Below, piece by piece: positions 14,317-22,391 of a stretch of 24,797 bases of DNA. Both the position numbers and the translations under genes were made by a program. The notes under the pieces are model-generated. The model saw only the letters and a list, made by a program, of their open reading frames with translations, ran no database searches and was not told where the DNA came from. Source of the stretch: CAZQFS01 sp964592755 (GTDB lineage Bacteria; Hydrothermota; Tepidihabitantia; Tepidihabitantales; Tepidihabitantaceae); the NCBI GenBank assembly GCA_964592755.1, contig CAZQFS010000032.1, positions 1 through 24,797 on the forward strand, in the 5' to 3' direction. Every line of letters starts with the position of its first letter. The stretch's first letter is position 1.

Positions 14317-15372
14317 GTGAGGGATCAAAGGACGGTTTCTCGCATCCTTCCGCTCGGAATTGCGTGCGGCGACCCGGCCGGCATCGGGCCCGAAGTTATC
14401 CTGAAGGCGCTGTCGGTGATGGGTCGAGGAGTGATTCGGGGGGCAAGAATCATCGGGCCCAGGCAACTGTTCGAGCGCGAGCAGCGGCGGCTGGGGACAA
14501 AGGTTGACCTGTCGCTGGTTGACAACTCGGTCAAAGCGCCGGGCCGGTTCTCCTATGGCAGGGTGCAGAGAAACTGCGGGCGCGCGGCTTTCGCGGCACT
14601 GGAGAACGGCGTTGAACTCCTGCGTCAGGGCAAGGTCTCGGCTCTGGTCACCGCGCCCGTGTCCAAAGCGGCGCTGCGTCTTGCCGGATTCACCTGGCCG
14701 GGCCAGACCGAGTTCCTGGCCCAACGACTCGGTGCGCGTCGTCACGCCATGCTCGCCTGGACCCCGCGCTTCAAGGCTGTATTCGTCACCATCCACCTTC
14801 CGCTGGCCCGGGTCGCCAGGCACATCACAGCCCGCCTCGTCTTCGAGAAGACCACGCTCCTTGACCGGTTCCTCCGCGGTCTGTCATCAGGAGCGGCCAG
14901 CTCGTCATCGCGCCGTCCCCGCCTCTGTGTCCTTGCCTTCAACCCGCATGCCGCTGAGTTCAGCCGCGGGGAAGAGCAACGCATCGCGGCCGGGGTTGAG
15001 CTGTGCCGCAAAGCCGGCATTGACGCGGTCGGCCCGGTTCCGGCCGATGCTGCCCTGGCGTCCGTCACTCGACCCCTTGGTTTCTTGCCCCCTGGGTCAC
15101 TTCCTCCTTCTGATGCCTACGTCGCCATGTACCACGACCAGGCGATGATTCCGGCCAAACTGCTCGCGCGCGGCCGAGGCGTCAATGTCACGCTCGGCCT
15201 TGACCACGTCCGTACCTCTCCGCTGCACGGCACCGCGTTCGACATCGCGGGCAAAGGCGTCGCCGCGGCTGACTCCATGCGCACCGCGATTCTCCTCGCC
15301 CGCCGACTCGCCCTGCGGCCGACAAACCACGTCGTCACTGCCCGGACTGCTGCTCCGGCTTACGCGCCCTGA
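14317..15372 (+). CDS. pdxA: PdxA-family 4-phosphohydroxy-threonine dehydrogenase
   Basis: A 351-residue cytoplasmic dehydrogenase. PdxA oxidises and decarboxylates 4-phosphohydroxy-L-threonine in the DXP-dependent pyridoxal phosphate pathway; close relatives act on other phosphorylated hydroxy acids. GDPAGIGPEV is at 18-27 and TAPVSKAAL near 112-120. The three metal-ligand histidines are in TIHLPL (160), FNPHAAE (211) and MYHDQ (273). The C-terminus has the usual HGTAFDIAGKG. Two stretches look inserted: SSGAASSSSRR (190-200) and TRPLGFLPPGSLPPS (251-265), the second where the family normally has a short link before AMYHDQ. The start is a GTG 2 bp after the permease stop, so it probably belongs to the ABC operon. 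Since no other B6 gene is nearby, a PdxA2-like role cannot be excluded. Confidence 0.85.
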   Translation: MRDQRTVSRILPLGIACGDPAGIGPEVILKALSVMGRGVIRGARIIGPRQLFEREQRRLGTKVDLSLVDNSVKAPGRFSYGRVQRNCGRAAFAALENGVELLRQGKVSALVTAPVSKAALRLAGFTWPGQTEFLAQRLGARRHAMLAWTPRFKAVFVTIHLPLARVARHITARLVFEKTTLLDRFLRGLSSGAASSSSRRPRLCVLAFNPHAAEFSRGEEQRIAAGVELCRKAGIDAVGPVPADAALASVTRPLGFLPPGSLPPSDAYVAMYHDQAMIPAKLLARGRGVNVTLGLDHVRTSPLHGTAFDIAGKGVAAADSMRTAILLARRLALRPTNHVVTARTAAPAYAP

Positions 15373-15791
15373 GTCGCCCGCAGCAAAGCCTGAAGCAAAG
15401 CCGGGACAAACGTATGCGGCATCACCTGAGGCAAGGCCGGTTCATCCGCCTCTTCCAACGCATCCTCTTCCGCCCCGGCGCAGACCGTGGAGGGAACTGG
15501 TGGGGCTTGACACGCGGCAATCGGATAACGTCCGCAGGCAACTGCACTTAGGCCCGCGGCCGACCCTGCACCGGGCATTACTACTACGTAATATTCACGG
15601 TCTATCCCCGGGTTTGCTTTCGGCGCGTTGCAGGGGTCGGCCTCGCCTGACGCGAGCCGGGCAGTGTCAGGGACACTCTGTCTCCGGAATCGCCAACTCA
15701 CCGGTCCGGGTCATACGAGCGGCCAGACGACCGCCGAAACAACCATCGTCACGCGGACTACGGAGTTCATCCCAGGCTGACGCAAGGTTCA
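15373..15791. other. Intergenic region with no convincing gene
   Basis: About 420 bp between pdxA and the polyphosphate cluster promoter. A 113-codon minus-strand frame starts at a GTG with no Shine-Dalgarno sequence and has no recognisable motif. A small AT-rich patch lies at 15578-15596. A perfect inverted repeat AGTGTC-agg-GACACT (15663-15677) has no T-run, so it is not a clear terminator. It may be a decayed gene or regulatory DNA. Confidence 0.5.
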
Positions 15792-15819
15792 TTGACTTCT
15801 AACAATTCACCCGCAGAAT
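15792..15819 (+). promoter_or_regulatory. Probable promoter of the polyphosphate cluster
   Basis: TTGACT (15792-15797), a 16-bp spacer and CAGAAT (15814-15819). Transcription would start near 15826, only about 8 nt before ATG 15834, so the first gene would be nearly leaderless. The -10 box is weaker than at the other promoters. Confidence 0.4.
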
Positions 15820-15833
15820 ATGACCGGCCCATC

Positions 15834-16361
15834 ATGGAAGAACTCGAAGTCAAGATTCTTGAAATCCGGCGTGAAGCAGTGGAGGCCCGGCTGAGGGACG
15901 CCGGGGCCAGACTGGTGTTTGATGGCGACCTGAATGCGGTGATGTTCGACTTCCCGGACGGCTCAATCACCGCGGCGGGCGGCCTGCTGCGCCTTCGGCT
16001 CGAGGGAGACCAGGCCAAGCTGGCTTTCAAACGTTACCTGCCGGATACTGAGGTGAAGGCGCGCCGGGAGCTTGAGACCGGCGTCGGTGATTTCGAGACC
16101 GTGCGGGAAATTCTCCAGTCGCTGGGCCTGTGCCCGGTCCGGACGGTTACCAAGCACCGTACGACCTACGAGCTGCCGGGTGTGCGCTTCGCGATTGACC
16201 GCCACACCGGTGAGCTGGCCTACATTCCGGAGTTCCTCGAGGTCGAGGTCGATGACCGGGAAACCCTTGAAGGTTACGCGCGTCTTCTCGGATTCACTCC
16301 CGCCGACTTCCGGCCGTGGGGTCTGCCCCAAGTCATTGAATACTACCGAGAGCGACGCTAA
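15834..16361 (+). CDS. CYTH-domain protein (class IV adenylate cyclase / triphosphatase family)
   Basis: A 175-residue protein of the CYTH superfamily, whose eight-stranded tunnel binds triphosphate and metal. The diagnostic ExExK motif is ELEVK (3-7). Later charged strands (LLRLRLEGDQAKLAFKR, KHRTTYELPGVRFAIDR, EFLEVEVDD) supply the alternating Arg, Lys and Glu that line the tunnel. Members include class IV adenylate cyclases, thiamine triphosphatases and inorganic triphosphatases. Next to polyphosphate kinase and a CHAD protein, action on tripolyphosphate or polyphosphate ends is the better guess. I chose ATG 15834 because the upstream frame starts at a TTG that is part of the probable -35 box. 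No Shine-Dalgarno sequence is seen. Confidence 0.85.
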   Translation: MEELEVKILEIRREAVEARLRDAGARLVFDGDLNAVMFDFPDGSITAAGGLLRLRLEGDQAKLAFKRYLPDTEVKARRELETGVGDFETVREILQSLGLCPVRTVTKHRTTYELPGVRFAIDRHTGELAYIPEFLEVEVDDRETLEGYARLLGFTPADFRPWGLPQVIEYYRERR

Positions 16362-16374
16362 TCCGGCTCGTCCG

Positions 16375-17940
16375 GTGCGTGCCGGCGTAATCGACATCGG
16401 GTCGAACTCAATCCGGCTGGTCATCGGCGAGCGGCAGGGAGAGAAGCTGCGTGTGCTTGAGTCGCTGCGGACGCCGGTGCCCATCGGACAAGAGGTCTTC
16501 CGTACCGGCACAGTGTCACCGGCCGCGACGAGCCAGGTCCTGGCGACACTGGAGCGGTACCGCCAGACGCTCGCGGAGTACGATGTGAAGACGCTCCGCA
16601 CCGTTGCCACGACCGCGGTTCGTGAGGCGCGCAACCGGGAGGTGATACTCGACTCGGTGCAGCGTAAGAGCGGACTCGAGGTCACGGTACTGACGGCAGG
16701 AGACGTGGTTTACTACCACGATGCCTACCTTTTTTTCCGCATGAGCAAGGTGCTGCCGGTGCGACAGCAGACAATCCTGACCGCCGAACTTGGTGCGGGC
16801 ACGTCCGATTTCTCGGTGATGAGGCGAGGGACCGTGCTGGCCACGGTCGGACTGCCGCTTGGCATGCTGCGGCTCACCCGGCTCATCGAGCAGGGCGGGG
16901 CTGAGCCCTACGTGGCCGGAAGTGTGCTGCGCGAATACGTCGAGACTGAACTGACCGGACTGCGACGCCAGTTGCCGCGTGTCGCCCTGGAGAGTATCGT
17001 CCTGTTCAGCGAGCATCTGGTTCCGTCGCTGGCCGCAGTGCTGGGTTGGCCTCGGCGGGCCCGGTCGGGCAGTTCCGGCGGGTCTGCGACCGGGCTGGTA
17101 CGGCTCAAACGGCGGCAGGCCGAGGAGCTGTGGAATCGCTGCCGGGGCCGCAGCGCCGCGGAACTGGTCGAGACCCACAAACTCGTTCCCGACGTGGCGG
17201 GAACACTGGTCGCCACTTCGGCCACGGTCGCCGCAATACTCGCCGCCTTCGAGCTTGACGAGCTGTTCGTCGTGCCGACGTCACTGGGTGAGGCGCTCCT
17301 GACCTACATGCTCTTCGACCTCGGCCGGGCCGAGAGTTACAACAAGCTGCGCCAGCAACTGTCGGTCGCGCGCGGGCTGTGCTACCGCCACGGAGCCGAC
17401 CTGAAGCACGCCCGGCGCGTGGCATTCTTCGCCCGCCGGCTTTTCGTCAGCCTGGCCGGTCGGCTCGGGCTGGAGCCGGAAGACCTGAACTACCTGTTGA
17501 TTGCCGCGCACCTGCACGACATCGGCAAGTTCGTTTCGGCCAGTGCCCATCACAAGCACAGCGAGTACCTGATTGGCGCGCTCAACCTGTTCCGGCTTGA
17601 TGCCGGGGAGGTGCGTCTTATCGCCTGTATCGCCCGGTATCACCGTCGCTCGACCCCGCGTGAGTCCCACCCGCTTTACGCCTCGCTGCCGCGGCCTGCG
17701 CGGATAAAAGTCCAGAAGCTCGCCGCGCTGCTGCGGGTTGCCGACGCGCTCGACCGCTCGCATACCGGCCGGGTCGAGGAACTCAAGGTGCGGGTGGTGG
17801 ACGAATGTACTATCGAGCTGCGGGTTTGCGCCGCCGCCGACCCGCTGCTCGAGCGTCTGGCAGTCGAAGAGAAGAAGAACCTGCTCAGTGAGGTCTCCGG
17901 CTGCGATGTGCGGCTGATTGTCGAACGCGAGCCACAATGA
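16375..17940 (+). CDS. Ppx/GppA-family protein with C-terminal HD domain
   Basis: A 521-residue protein. Residues 1-300 have the actin-like ASKHA fold of exopolyphosphatase/pppGpp phosphatases: VIDIGSNSIRLVIG at 5-18, a second phosphate loop AELGAGTS at 137-144, and TSATVAAI near 280. Residues about 330-521 form an HD domain (HARRVAFFARRLF, HLHDIGKF with H381-D382, HHKHSEYLI, YHRRSTP, RVADALDRSH). Where classical Ppx has a GxEEAR motif with the catalytic Glu, this protein has GDVVYYHD (109-116), so ordinary exopolyphosphatase chemistry is doubtful. The GTG at 16375 lies 13 bp after the CYTH stop; a TTG at 16336 inside the CYTH gene is an alternative. The stop overlaps the ppk start (ATGA). 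Confidence 0.85.
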   Translation: MRAGVIDIGSNSIRLVIGERQGEKLRVLESLRTPVPIGQEVFRTGTVSPAATSQVLATLERYRQTLAEYDVKTLRTVATTAVREARNREVILDSVQRKSGLEVTVLTAGDVVYYHDAYLFFRMSKVLPVRQQTILTAELGAGTSDFSVMRRGTVLATVGLPLGMLRLTRLIEQGGAEPYVAGSVLREYVETELTGLRRQLPRVALESIVLFSEHLVPSLAAVLGWPRRARSGSSGGSATGLVRLKRRQAEELWNRCRGRSAAELVETHKLVPDVAGTLVATSATVAAILAAFELDELFVVPTSLGEALLTYMLFDLGRAESYNKLRQQLSVARGLCYRHGADLKHARRVAFFARRLFVSLAGRLGLEPEDLNYLLIAAHLHDIGKFVSASAHHKHSEYLIGALNLFRLDAGEVRLIACIARYHRRSTPRESHPLYASLPRPARIKVQKLAALLRVADALDRSHTGRVEELKVRVVDECTIELRVCAAADPLLERLAVEEKKNLLSEVSGCDVRLIVEREPQ

Positions 17941-19976
17941 GCGGCAGCAAAGGTCCGGTCCTGCGCGACCGCTACGTCAACCGTGAATGGAGCTGGCTGG
18001 CCTTCAACGAACGGGTGCTGGAGGAGGCCGAGGACAGGAGCAACCCGCTGCTCGAGCGGGCGAAGTTCGTGGCCATCTTCGCCAGCAACCTCGACGAGTT
18101 CTTCATGAAGCGAGTCGCGGCCCTGTGCGAGGTCATCGATGCGGGCGAAAAGAAACCGGACGGCTTCGGCTACTTCCCGGAAGAGGTCTACCGGGGCATC
18201 GAGACGATTACCGCCCGTCTGCGCACCCGCCACGTCCACGTCTTTCGCCGGTTGCGCCAGGAACTGGCCGCGGAGGGGATTCGCCTGCTGGAGATGGCCC
18301 AACTGGGCGAGCACGACCGCTCGGTCGTGCAGTCGTACTTTGACACGACGGTGTACCCGCTGGCGACGCCGATGGCGGTGGACCAGTCCCACCCGTTCCC
18401 GATACTGCCGTCCAAGACCCTGAGCCTCGCCGTCCGACTGGAGCACGCTGGTGAACCGGCGCTGGCGATACTGCCTCTGCCGGCAGGGCTGCCGCGAGTA
18501 TACAAGCTGCCCGCGGCGAAGACGGAACGCCGCTTCGTGCTGCTCGAAGACATACTGCGTGCCAACCTCGAGCGCTTCTTCCGCGGCTACGAGGTTCGGG
18601 AGAGCGCCGTGTTCCGCGTCATGCGCGACAGTGAGCTGAACATCGAGGAAGACGAGGTCTCCGACCTGCTGGAGGCGGTGGAGGAACAGGTGCGAGGTCG
18701 GCCCCGGGCCAGGCCGGTGGCACTGGAAATCGAGAAGACGGTATCAGCCGGGCTGCTTGAACAAGTGACCGAACGCGTGGGCGTGGCGGCCGACCGGGTG
18801 AAACTGCTGGACGGCCGCATCGACCTGACGTTCCTCTATGAGCTGATTGCCAAGGTCGCGCGTCCGGAACTGCAAGACCGGCCGTACGACGCCGGCACGA
18901 CCGAGTACGATGACATCTTCCGGCGGTTGCGCGAATCCGACCTGCTGGTGCACGTACCTTACCAGTCCTACCGGCCGGTGATTGACCTTGTTGACCGCGC
19001 GGCCGACGACCCGGACGTGCTCGGCATCAAAATCACCCTGTACCGCACCTACCAGCAGTCCGCCGTCGTCCAGTCGCTCGCGCGGGCCGCGCTGAACGGT
19101 AAACAGGTGACGGTACTGGTGGAAATCAAAGCCAGCTTCGACGAAGAACGGAACATCCGCTGGGCCCGGCAGCTCGAAGGCGCCGGGTGCCACGTGGTGT
19201 ACGGCATTCCGGGCATGAAGATCCACGCCAAGCTCTGTCTCGTTGTCCGGCGCGAAGACGACGGCATCCGCCGCTATGTCCACCTCGGAACCGGCAACTA
19301 CAACGAGGCCACGGCGCGAGTCTACACCGACCTGCACCTTCTGACCTGCGCCGAGCCTTTCGGCCGCGACGCCTCGGATGTCTTCAACGTCATCTCCGGC
19401 CATTCCCTGCCGCCGCACTGGAACAAGCTGGTCGTGGCGCCCCATCATCTGCGCGACTACTTCCTCCAGCTCATCGACGAAGAAATCGAGAACCAGCGCC
19501 GCAACGGGACCGGTTTCATCTTTGCCAAGTGCAACGCGCTGCAGGACCGCAGGATTGTGGATAAGCTCTATGAAGCCGGTGCGGCCGGGGTCAGGATGCA
19601 GTTACTGGTCAGGGGCATCTGCTGCCTGCGGCCGGGCATCAAGGGACTGAGCGAGACGGTTGAGGTCAGGAGCATTGTCGGAAGGTTCCTCGAGCACTCC
19701 CGCATCTACCTGTTCGGCGGCGGCGGTGACCCGAAGTTGTTCCTCTCCTCGGCGGACTGGATGAAGCGGAACATGGAGCGTAGAATCGAGCTTCTGTTCC
19801 CGGTCGACCGGCCGGAACTCAGAAGTGAACTCCGTTCGCTCCTTGACCTTTACTGGCGCGACAGCGTAAAGGCGCGTATCATGACGTCCGATGGGACCTA
19901 CCGCCGGTTTCCGGCCACACGTCCGCGGTTCAATGTCCAGGAGGAGCTAATCCGACGCTATGCCCAGCAAGACTGA
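17937..19976 (+). CDS. ppk1: Polyphosphate kinase 1
   Basis: A 679-residue enzyme (E. coli Ppk is 688) that reversibly transfers the ATP gamma-phosphate to polyphosphate. The N-domain begins RYVNREWSWLAFNERVLEEA with SNLDEFFMKRV, and the head domain has HPFPILPSKTLSLAV. The phospholipase-D-like catalytic halves contain LGIKITLYRT, VEIKASFDEERNI, the phosphorylated histidine in GMKIHAKLCLV (about His430), LGTGNYNE, and the second active-site histidine in RFLEHSRIYLF (about His587). All key motifs are intact. The start overlaps the previous stop (ATGA), and the CHAD gene starts 17 bp inside its 3' end, so synthesis of the cluster proteins is probably coupled. It is normally membrane-peripheral or cytoplasmic. 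Confidence 0.95.
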   Translation: MSGSKGPVLRDRYVNREWSWLAFNERVLEEAEDRSNPLLERAKFVAIFASNLDEFFMKRVAALCEVIDAGEKKPDGFGYFPEEVYRGIETITARLRTRHVHVFRRLRQELAAEGIRLLEMAQLGEHDRSVVQSYFDTTVYPLATPMAVDQSHPFPILPSKTLSLAVRLEHAGEPALAILPLPAGLPRVYKLPAAKTERRFVLLEDILRANLERFFRGYEVRESAVFRVMRDSELNIEEDEVSDLLEAVEEQVRGRPRARPVALEIEKTVSAGLLEQVTERVGVAADRVKLLDGRIDLTFLYELIAKVARPELQDRPYDAGTTEYDDIFRRLRESDLLVHVPYQSYRPVIDLVDRAADDPDVLGIKITLYRTYQQSAVVQSLARAALNGKQVTVLVEIKASFDEERNIRWARQLEGAGCHVVYGIPGMKIHAKLCLVVRREDDGIRRYVHLGTGNYNEATARVYTDLHLLTCAEPFGRDASDVFNVISGHSLPPHWNKLVVAPHHLRDYFLQLIDEEIENQRRNGTGFIFAKCNALQDRRIVDKLYEAGAAGVRMQLLVRGICCLRPGIKGLSETVEVRSIVGRFLEHSRIYLFGGGGDPKLFLSSADWMKRNMERRIELLFPVDRPELRSELRSLLDLYWRDSVKARIMTSDGTYRRFPATRPRFNVQEELIRRYAQQD

Positions 19977-20934
19977 CTGGCACATTCCCGCCGGGCTGAT
20001 TGACCCGGCCGAGGCCGCATTCGCCGCCGCCGCGGTGCTCGCGCGGCTGAGGATGATGGTGAAGGAGGCCGACGGCGTGAAAGAGGGGAGCGACATCGAG
20101 TTTGTTCACCGGATGCGGGTGGCCTCGCGCCGGCTCCGGACTGCGCTCCGGGTATTTGCCGACTGCCTGCCACGGCAGCCGCACAAGGTCTGGACCAGAC
20201 AGGTACGGCGAGTCACCCGCTCGCTCGGCCGGGCGCGCGATTTGGACGTCCAGCTTGATTTCATCGCCCGCAAGGACACGCGGCGGCTCAGGCCCGGGTT
20301 CCGCCCCGGGGTTCAGCGTCTGCGTCTGAGGCTGGAGCAGCAGCGGGCCGCGCTTCAGGATCAAGTCGTGCGCCGGGTCGAGGAGTTCGAATCGAGCCGG
20401 GTAGTCGAGTCGATGCAGGACCGGCTGGAGCCACTTGCGTCCGAGGTCCCGGCCAGCAACGCCCTTTGGCGCCGGGCCCGGCGGGAAATCTCAAGCCACC
20501 TGGATGAGTTGCTGGGATTCCGGCCCTTTGTTGACCGGCCGGAGTGCGAGAAAGAGCTGCACCAGATGCGTATCGCCACCAAGCATCTGCGCTACGCGCT
20601 GGAGCTCTTTCGGCCGCTGTTCGGCGACCAACTGGAGAAGACGATTGACATGACCAGGAAAATCCAGGGACTGCTCGGTGAGATACACGACTACGACGTC
20701 TGGGTCGAGTTTCTGCCTGAGTTTGTCCGTGCAGAGCGGGTCCGCACACTGGAGTACTACGGCTCGGATGCGGCTTTCCCGCGGCTGGTGCCCGGGCTTG
20801 AGTACCTGCGGCGCCGGGTGGTCGCTCTGCGGCGGGCGCGCTACCGGGAGTTTGCGCGCTTCTGGCACCAGACCGAGTCGGACCTGGTTTGGGAGCATCT
20901 GCGCCAGACCGTGGCCGCCGGGGGCAACGGATGA
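19960..20934 (+). CDS. CHAD-domain protein (polyphosphate-binding)
   Basis: A 324-residue helical, strongly basic protein. The CHAD domain (conserved histidine alpha-helical domain) binds polyphosphate and often sits beside or fused to CYTH domains. Its two internal repeats are visible: VHRMRVASRRLRTALRVF with SLGRARDLDV (about 48-95), and LHQMRIATKHLRYALELF with GLLGEIHDYDVW (about 203-251), giving the paired histidines and the basic groove. ATG 19960 overlaps ppk1 by 17 bp; GGAGGAG at about 19940-19946 lies 13 nt upstream. The stop overlaps the next start (ATGA at 20931). Here CYTH and CHAD are separate genes at either side of the Ppx-Ppk pair. A storage-granule or targeting role is likely. 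Confidence 0.9.
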   Translation: MPSKTDWHIPAGLIDPAEAAFAAAAVLARLRMMVKEADGVKEGSDIEFVHRMRVASRRLRTALRVFADCLPRQPHKVWTRQVRRVTRSLGRARDLDVQLDFIARKDTRRLRPGFRPGVQRLRLRLEQQRAALQDQVVRRVEEFESSRVVESMQDRLEPLASEVPASNALWRRARREISSHLDELLGFRPFVDRPECEKELHQMRIATKHLRYALELFRPLFGDQLEKTIDMTRKIQGLLGEIHDYDVWVEFLPEFVRAERVRTLEYYGSDAAFPRLVPGLEYLRRRVVALRRARYREFARFWHQTESDLVWEHLRQTVAAGGNG

Positions 20935-22391
20935 AGGTCGCATTGCTCGGCGATGTTCACGCCAACCTGGCCGCCCTGGAGTCGGTGCTCGCCGACGCCC
21001 ATCGTCGTCGCGTCGACGCCGTCTGGAACGTCGGCGACCTCGTCGGGTACGGACCGCAGCCGGATGAAGTAGTCAGCCGCCTGCGGCGCGAGAACGCGGT
21101 GTCGATTGCCGGGAACTTCGACCTGAAAGTGCTTGGTGTCGGCAAGGGCAGGAAACCCAAGTCCCCTTCGCCGGAAAAACGGCTGGCGTACCGCTGGGCA
21201 TGGGAACACCTGTCGCCGGGCAATCGCAAGTACCTCGAAAGCCTGGCAGAGGAGGCCCGCTTCGAGCTGGAGGGCCAGCGCATACTCCTTACCCACGGCA
21301 GCCCGGCAGACCACGACGAGTATGTGGGCGAGCAGACATCGGAGAAGCGGCTGGGCGAGCTGGCGGAAATCGCGGGCGCCGACATCATCATCTCCGGTCA
21401 CAAGCACCGGCCGGCGAAACGCGAGCATAACGGAGTGCTGTTCGTGAACACGGGCAGCGTCGGACGACCGGACGACGACGACCCAAGGGCATCCTACGCC
21501 GTTCTGGAAGTCAGGCCGAAGCAATTCAACATCACCCACCATCGCGTCAGGTACGATGTGCGCAAGACCGTGGCCGAAATCCGGCGCCACAAGCTGCCCG
21601 AGGTTTTCGCCCAGATGCTGTTGAAAGGGTCGAGCCTTGATGCCCTGCAGGGAGGTTACAAGAACGACAAGCGCCGGCCCTTCGACGCGGCCATGGGAGG
21701 TGGTGACCAGCGACTCGAGGCGGTGATGGCCCTGGCCCGGGCCAGCGACTACGAGGTGGCGCACACGCACCAGGTCACCCGACTGGCCATGACGCTCTTC
21801 AATGAGACCCAGGCGTTCCACCGGCTCGGGCCCCAGGAGCGGTTCTACCTCCAGTGTGCCGGACTGCTGCACGACATCGGCTATGTGGCAGGCTCCAAGA
21901 GCCACCACAAGCAGGCGCTGAAGATCATCCTGAAGTCCGAGCTTCTTCCATTCAAGCGGCGGGAGCGGCTCATCATCGGCTCGATAGCGCGCTACCACCG
22001 CAAGAGCCTGCCGAGCACGAAGCACAGACACTTCGCCCGGCTCAGCCGCGAAGACCGACGCCGGGTCAAGGTGCTGGCCGCCATTCTGAGCCTTGTGGAC
22101 TCGCTCGACAGCAGCCACCGCAGCCTGGTTCATTCCCTGACCTGTACACTCACTCCCCGCAAGGCAATCGTGCACTGCGTCGTGCTCGGATTGTACGAGG
22201 AGTGGCGTCAGCGGGTATTCGAGAAAGGGCTGTTGTTCGAACGGGTGTTCAAGCGCAAGCTGGCCATTGAATGGGAACACGAGAGCCGGCCGGCAGCGTC
22301 GGCCTGGATACCGGGCAACGGCATTGACATCAAACCGGACAACTCGGCGCAGAGGAGCGCGCCGGCATCGGTCTTCCCACACCGGCATTGA
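20931..22391 (+). CDS. Calcineurin-type metallophosphoesterase fused to an HD domain
   Basis: A 486-residue protein. Residues 1-215 are a YfcE/MJ0936-like metallophosphoesterase: GDVHAN (7-12), GDLVGYG (35-41), LLTHGSP (His122) and GHKH (156-159). The usual GNH(D/E) motif reads GNFD (61-64), so one active-site histidine is replaced. Residues about 255-450 are an HD phosphohydrolase domain (His278 in HTHQVTRLA, H314-D315 in LLHDIGY, SHHKQALKII, ARYHRKSLPS, LVDSLDSSHRS). This closely resembles the HD half of the Ppx/GppA protein upstream. ATG 20931 overlaps the CHAD stop, and the upstream frame extension is CHAD-gene shadow. The fusion suggests a phosphatase or nucleotidase acting on polyphosphate or an alarmone, but the substrate is unknown. 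Confidence 0.85.
   Translation: MKVALLGDVHANLAALESVLADAHRRRVDAVWNVGDLVGYGPQPDEVVSRLRRENAVSIAGNFDLKVLGVGKGRKPKSPSPEKRLAYRWAWEHLSPGNRKYLESLAEEARFELEGQRILLTHGSPADHDEYVGEQTSEKRLGELAEIAGADIIISGHKHRPAKREHNGVLFVNTGSVGRPDDDDPRASYAVLEVRPKQFNITHHRVRYDVRKTVAEIRRHKLPEVFAQMLLKGSSLDALQGGYKNDKRRPFDAAMGGGDQRLEAVMALARASDYEVAHTHQVTRLAMTLFNETQAFHRLGPQERFYLQCAGLLHDIGYVAGSKSHHKQALKIILKSELLPFKRRERLIIGSIARYHRKSLPSTKHRHFARLSREDRRRVKVLAAILSLVDSLDSSHRSLVHSLTCTLTPRKAIVHCVVLGLYEEWRQRVFEKGLLFERVFKRKLAIEWEHESRPAASAWIPGNGIDIKPDNSAQRSAPASVFPHRH

Noticed and set aside
15663..15677. AGTGTC-agg-GACACT inverted repeat as a terminator of the ABC-pdxA operon
   Set aside because: It lies about 290 bp after the stop and is not followed by T residues.
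15360..15701. 113-codon minus-strand frame between pdxA and the CYTH gene
   Set aside because: It starts at GTG without a Shine-Dalgarno sequence, overlaps the end of pdxA, and has no recognisable domain. It cannot be fully excluded.
20841..22388. 515-codon minus-strand open frame
   Set aside because: It is antisense to the metallophosphoesterase-HD gene; no motif or start signal supports it.
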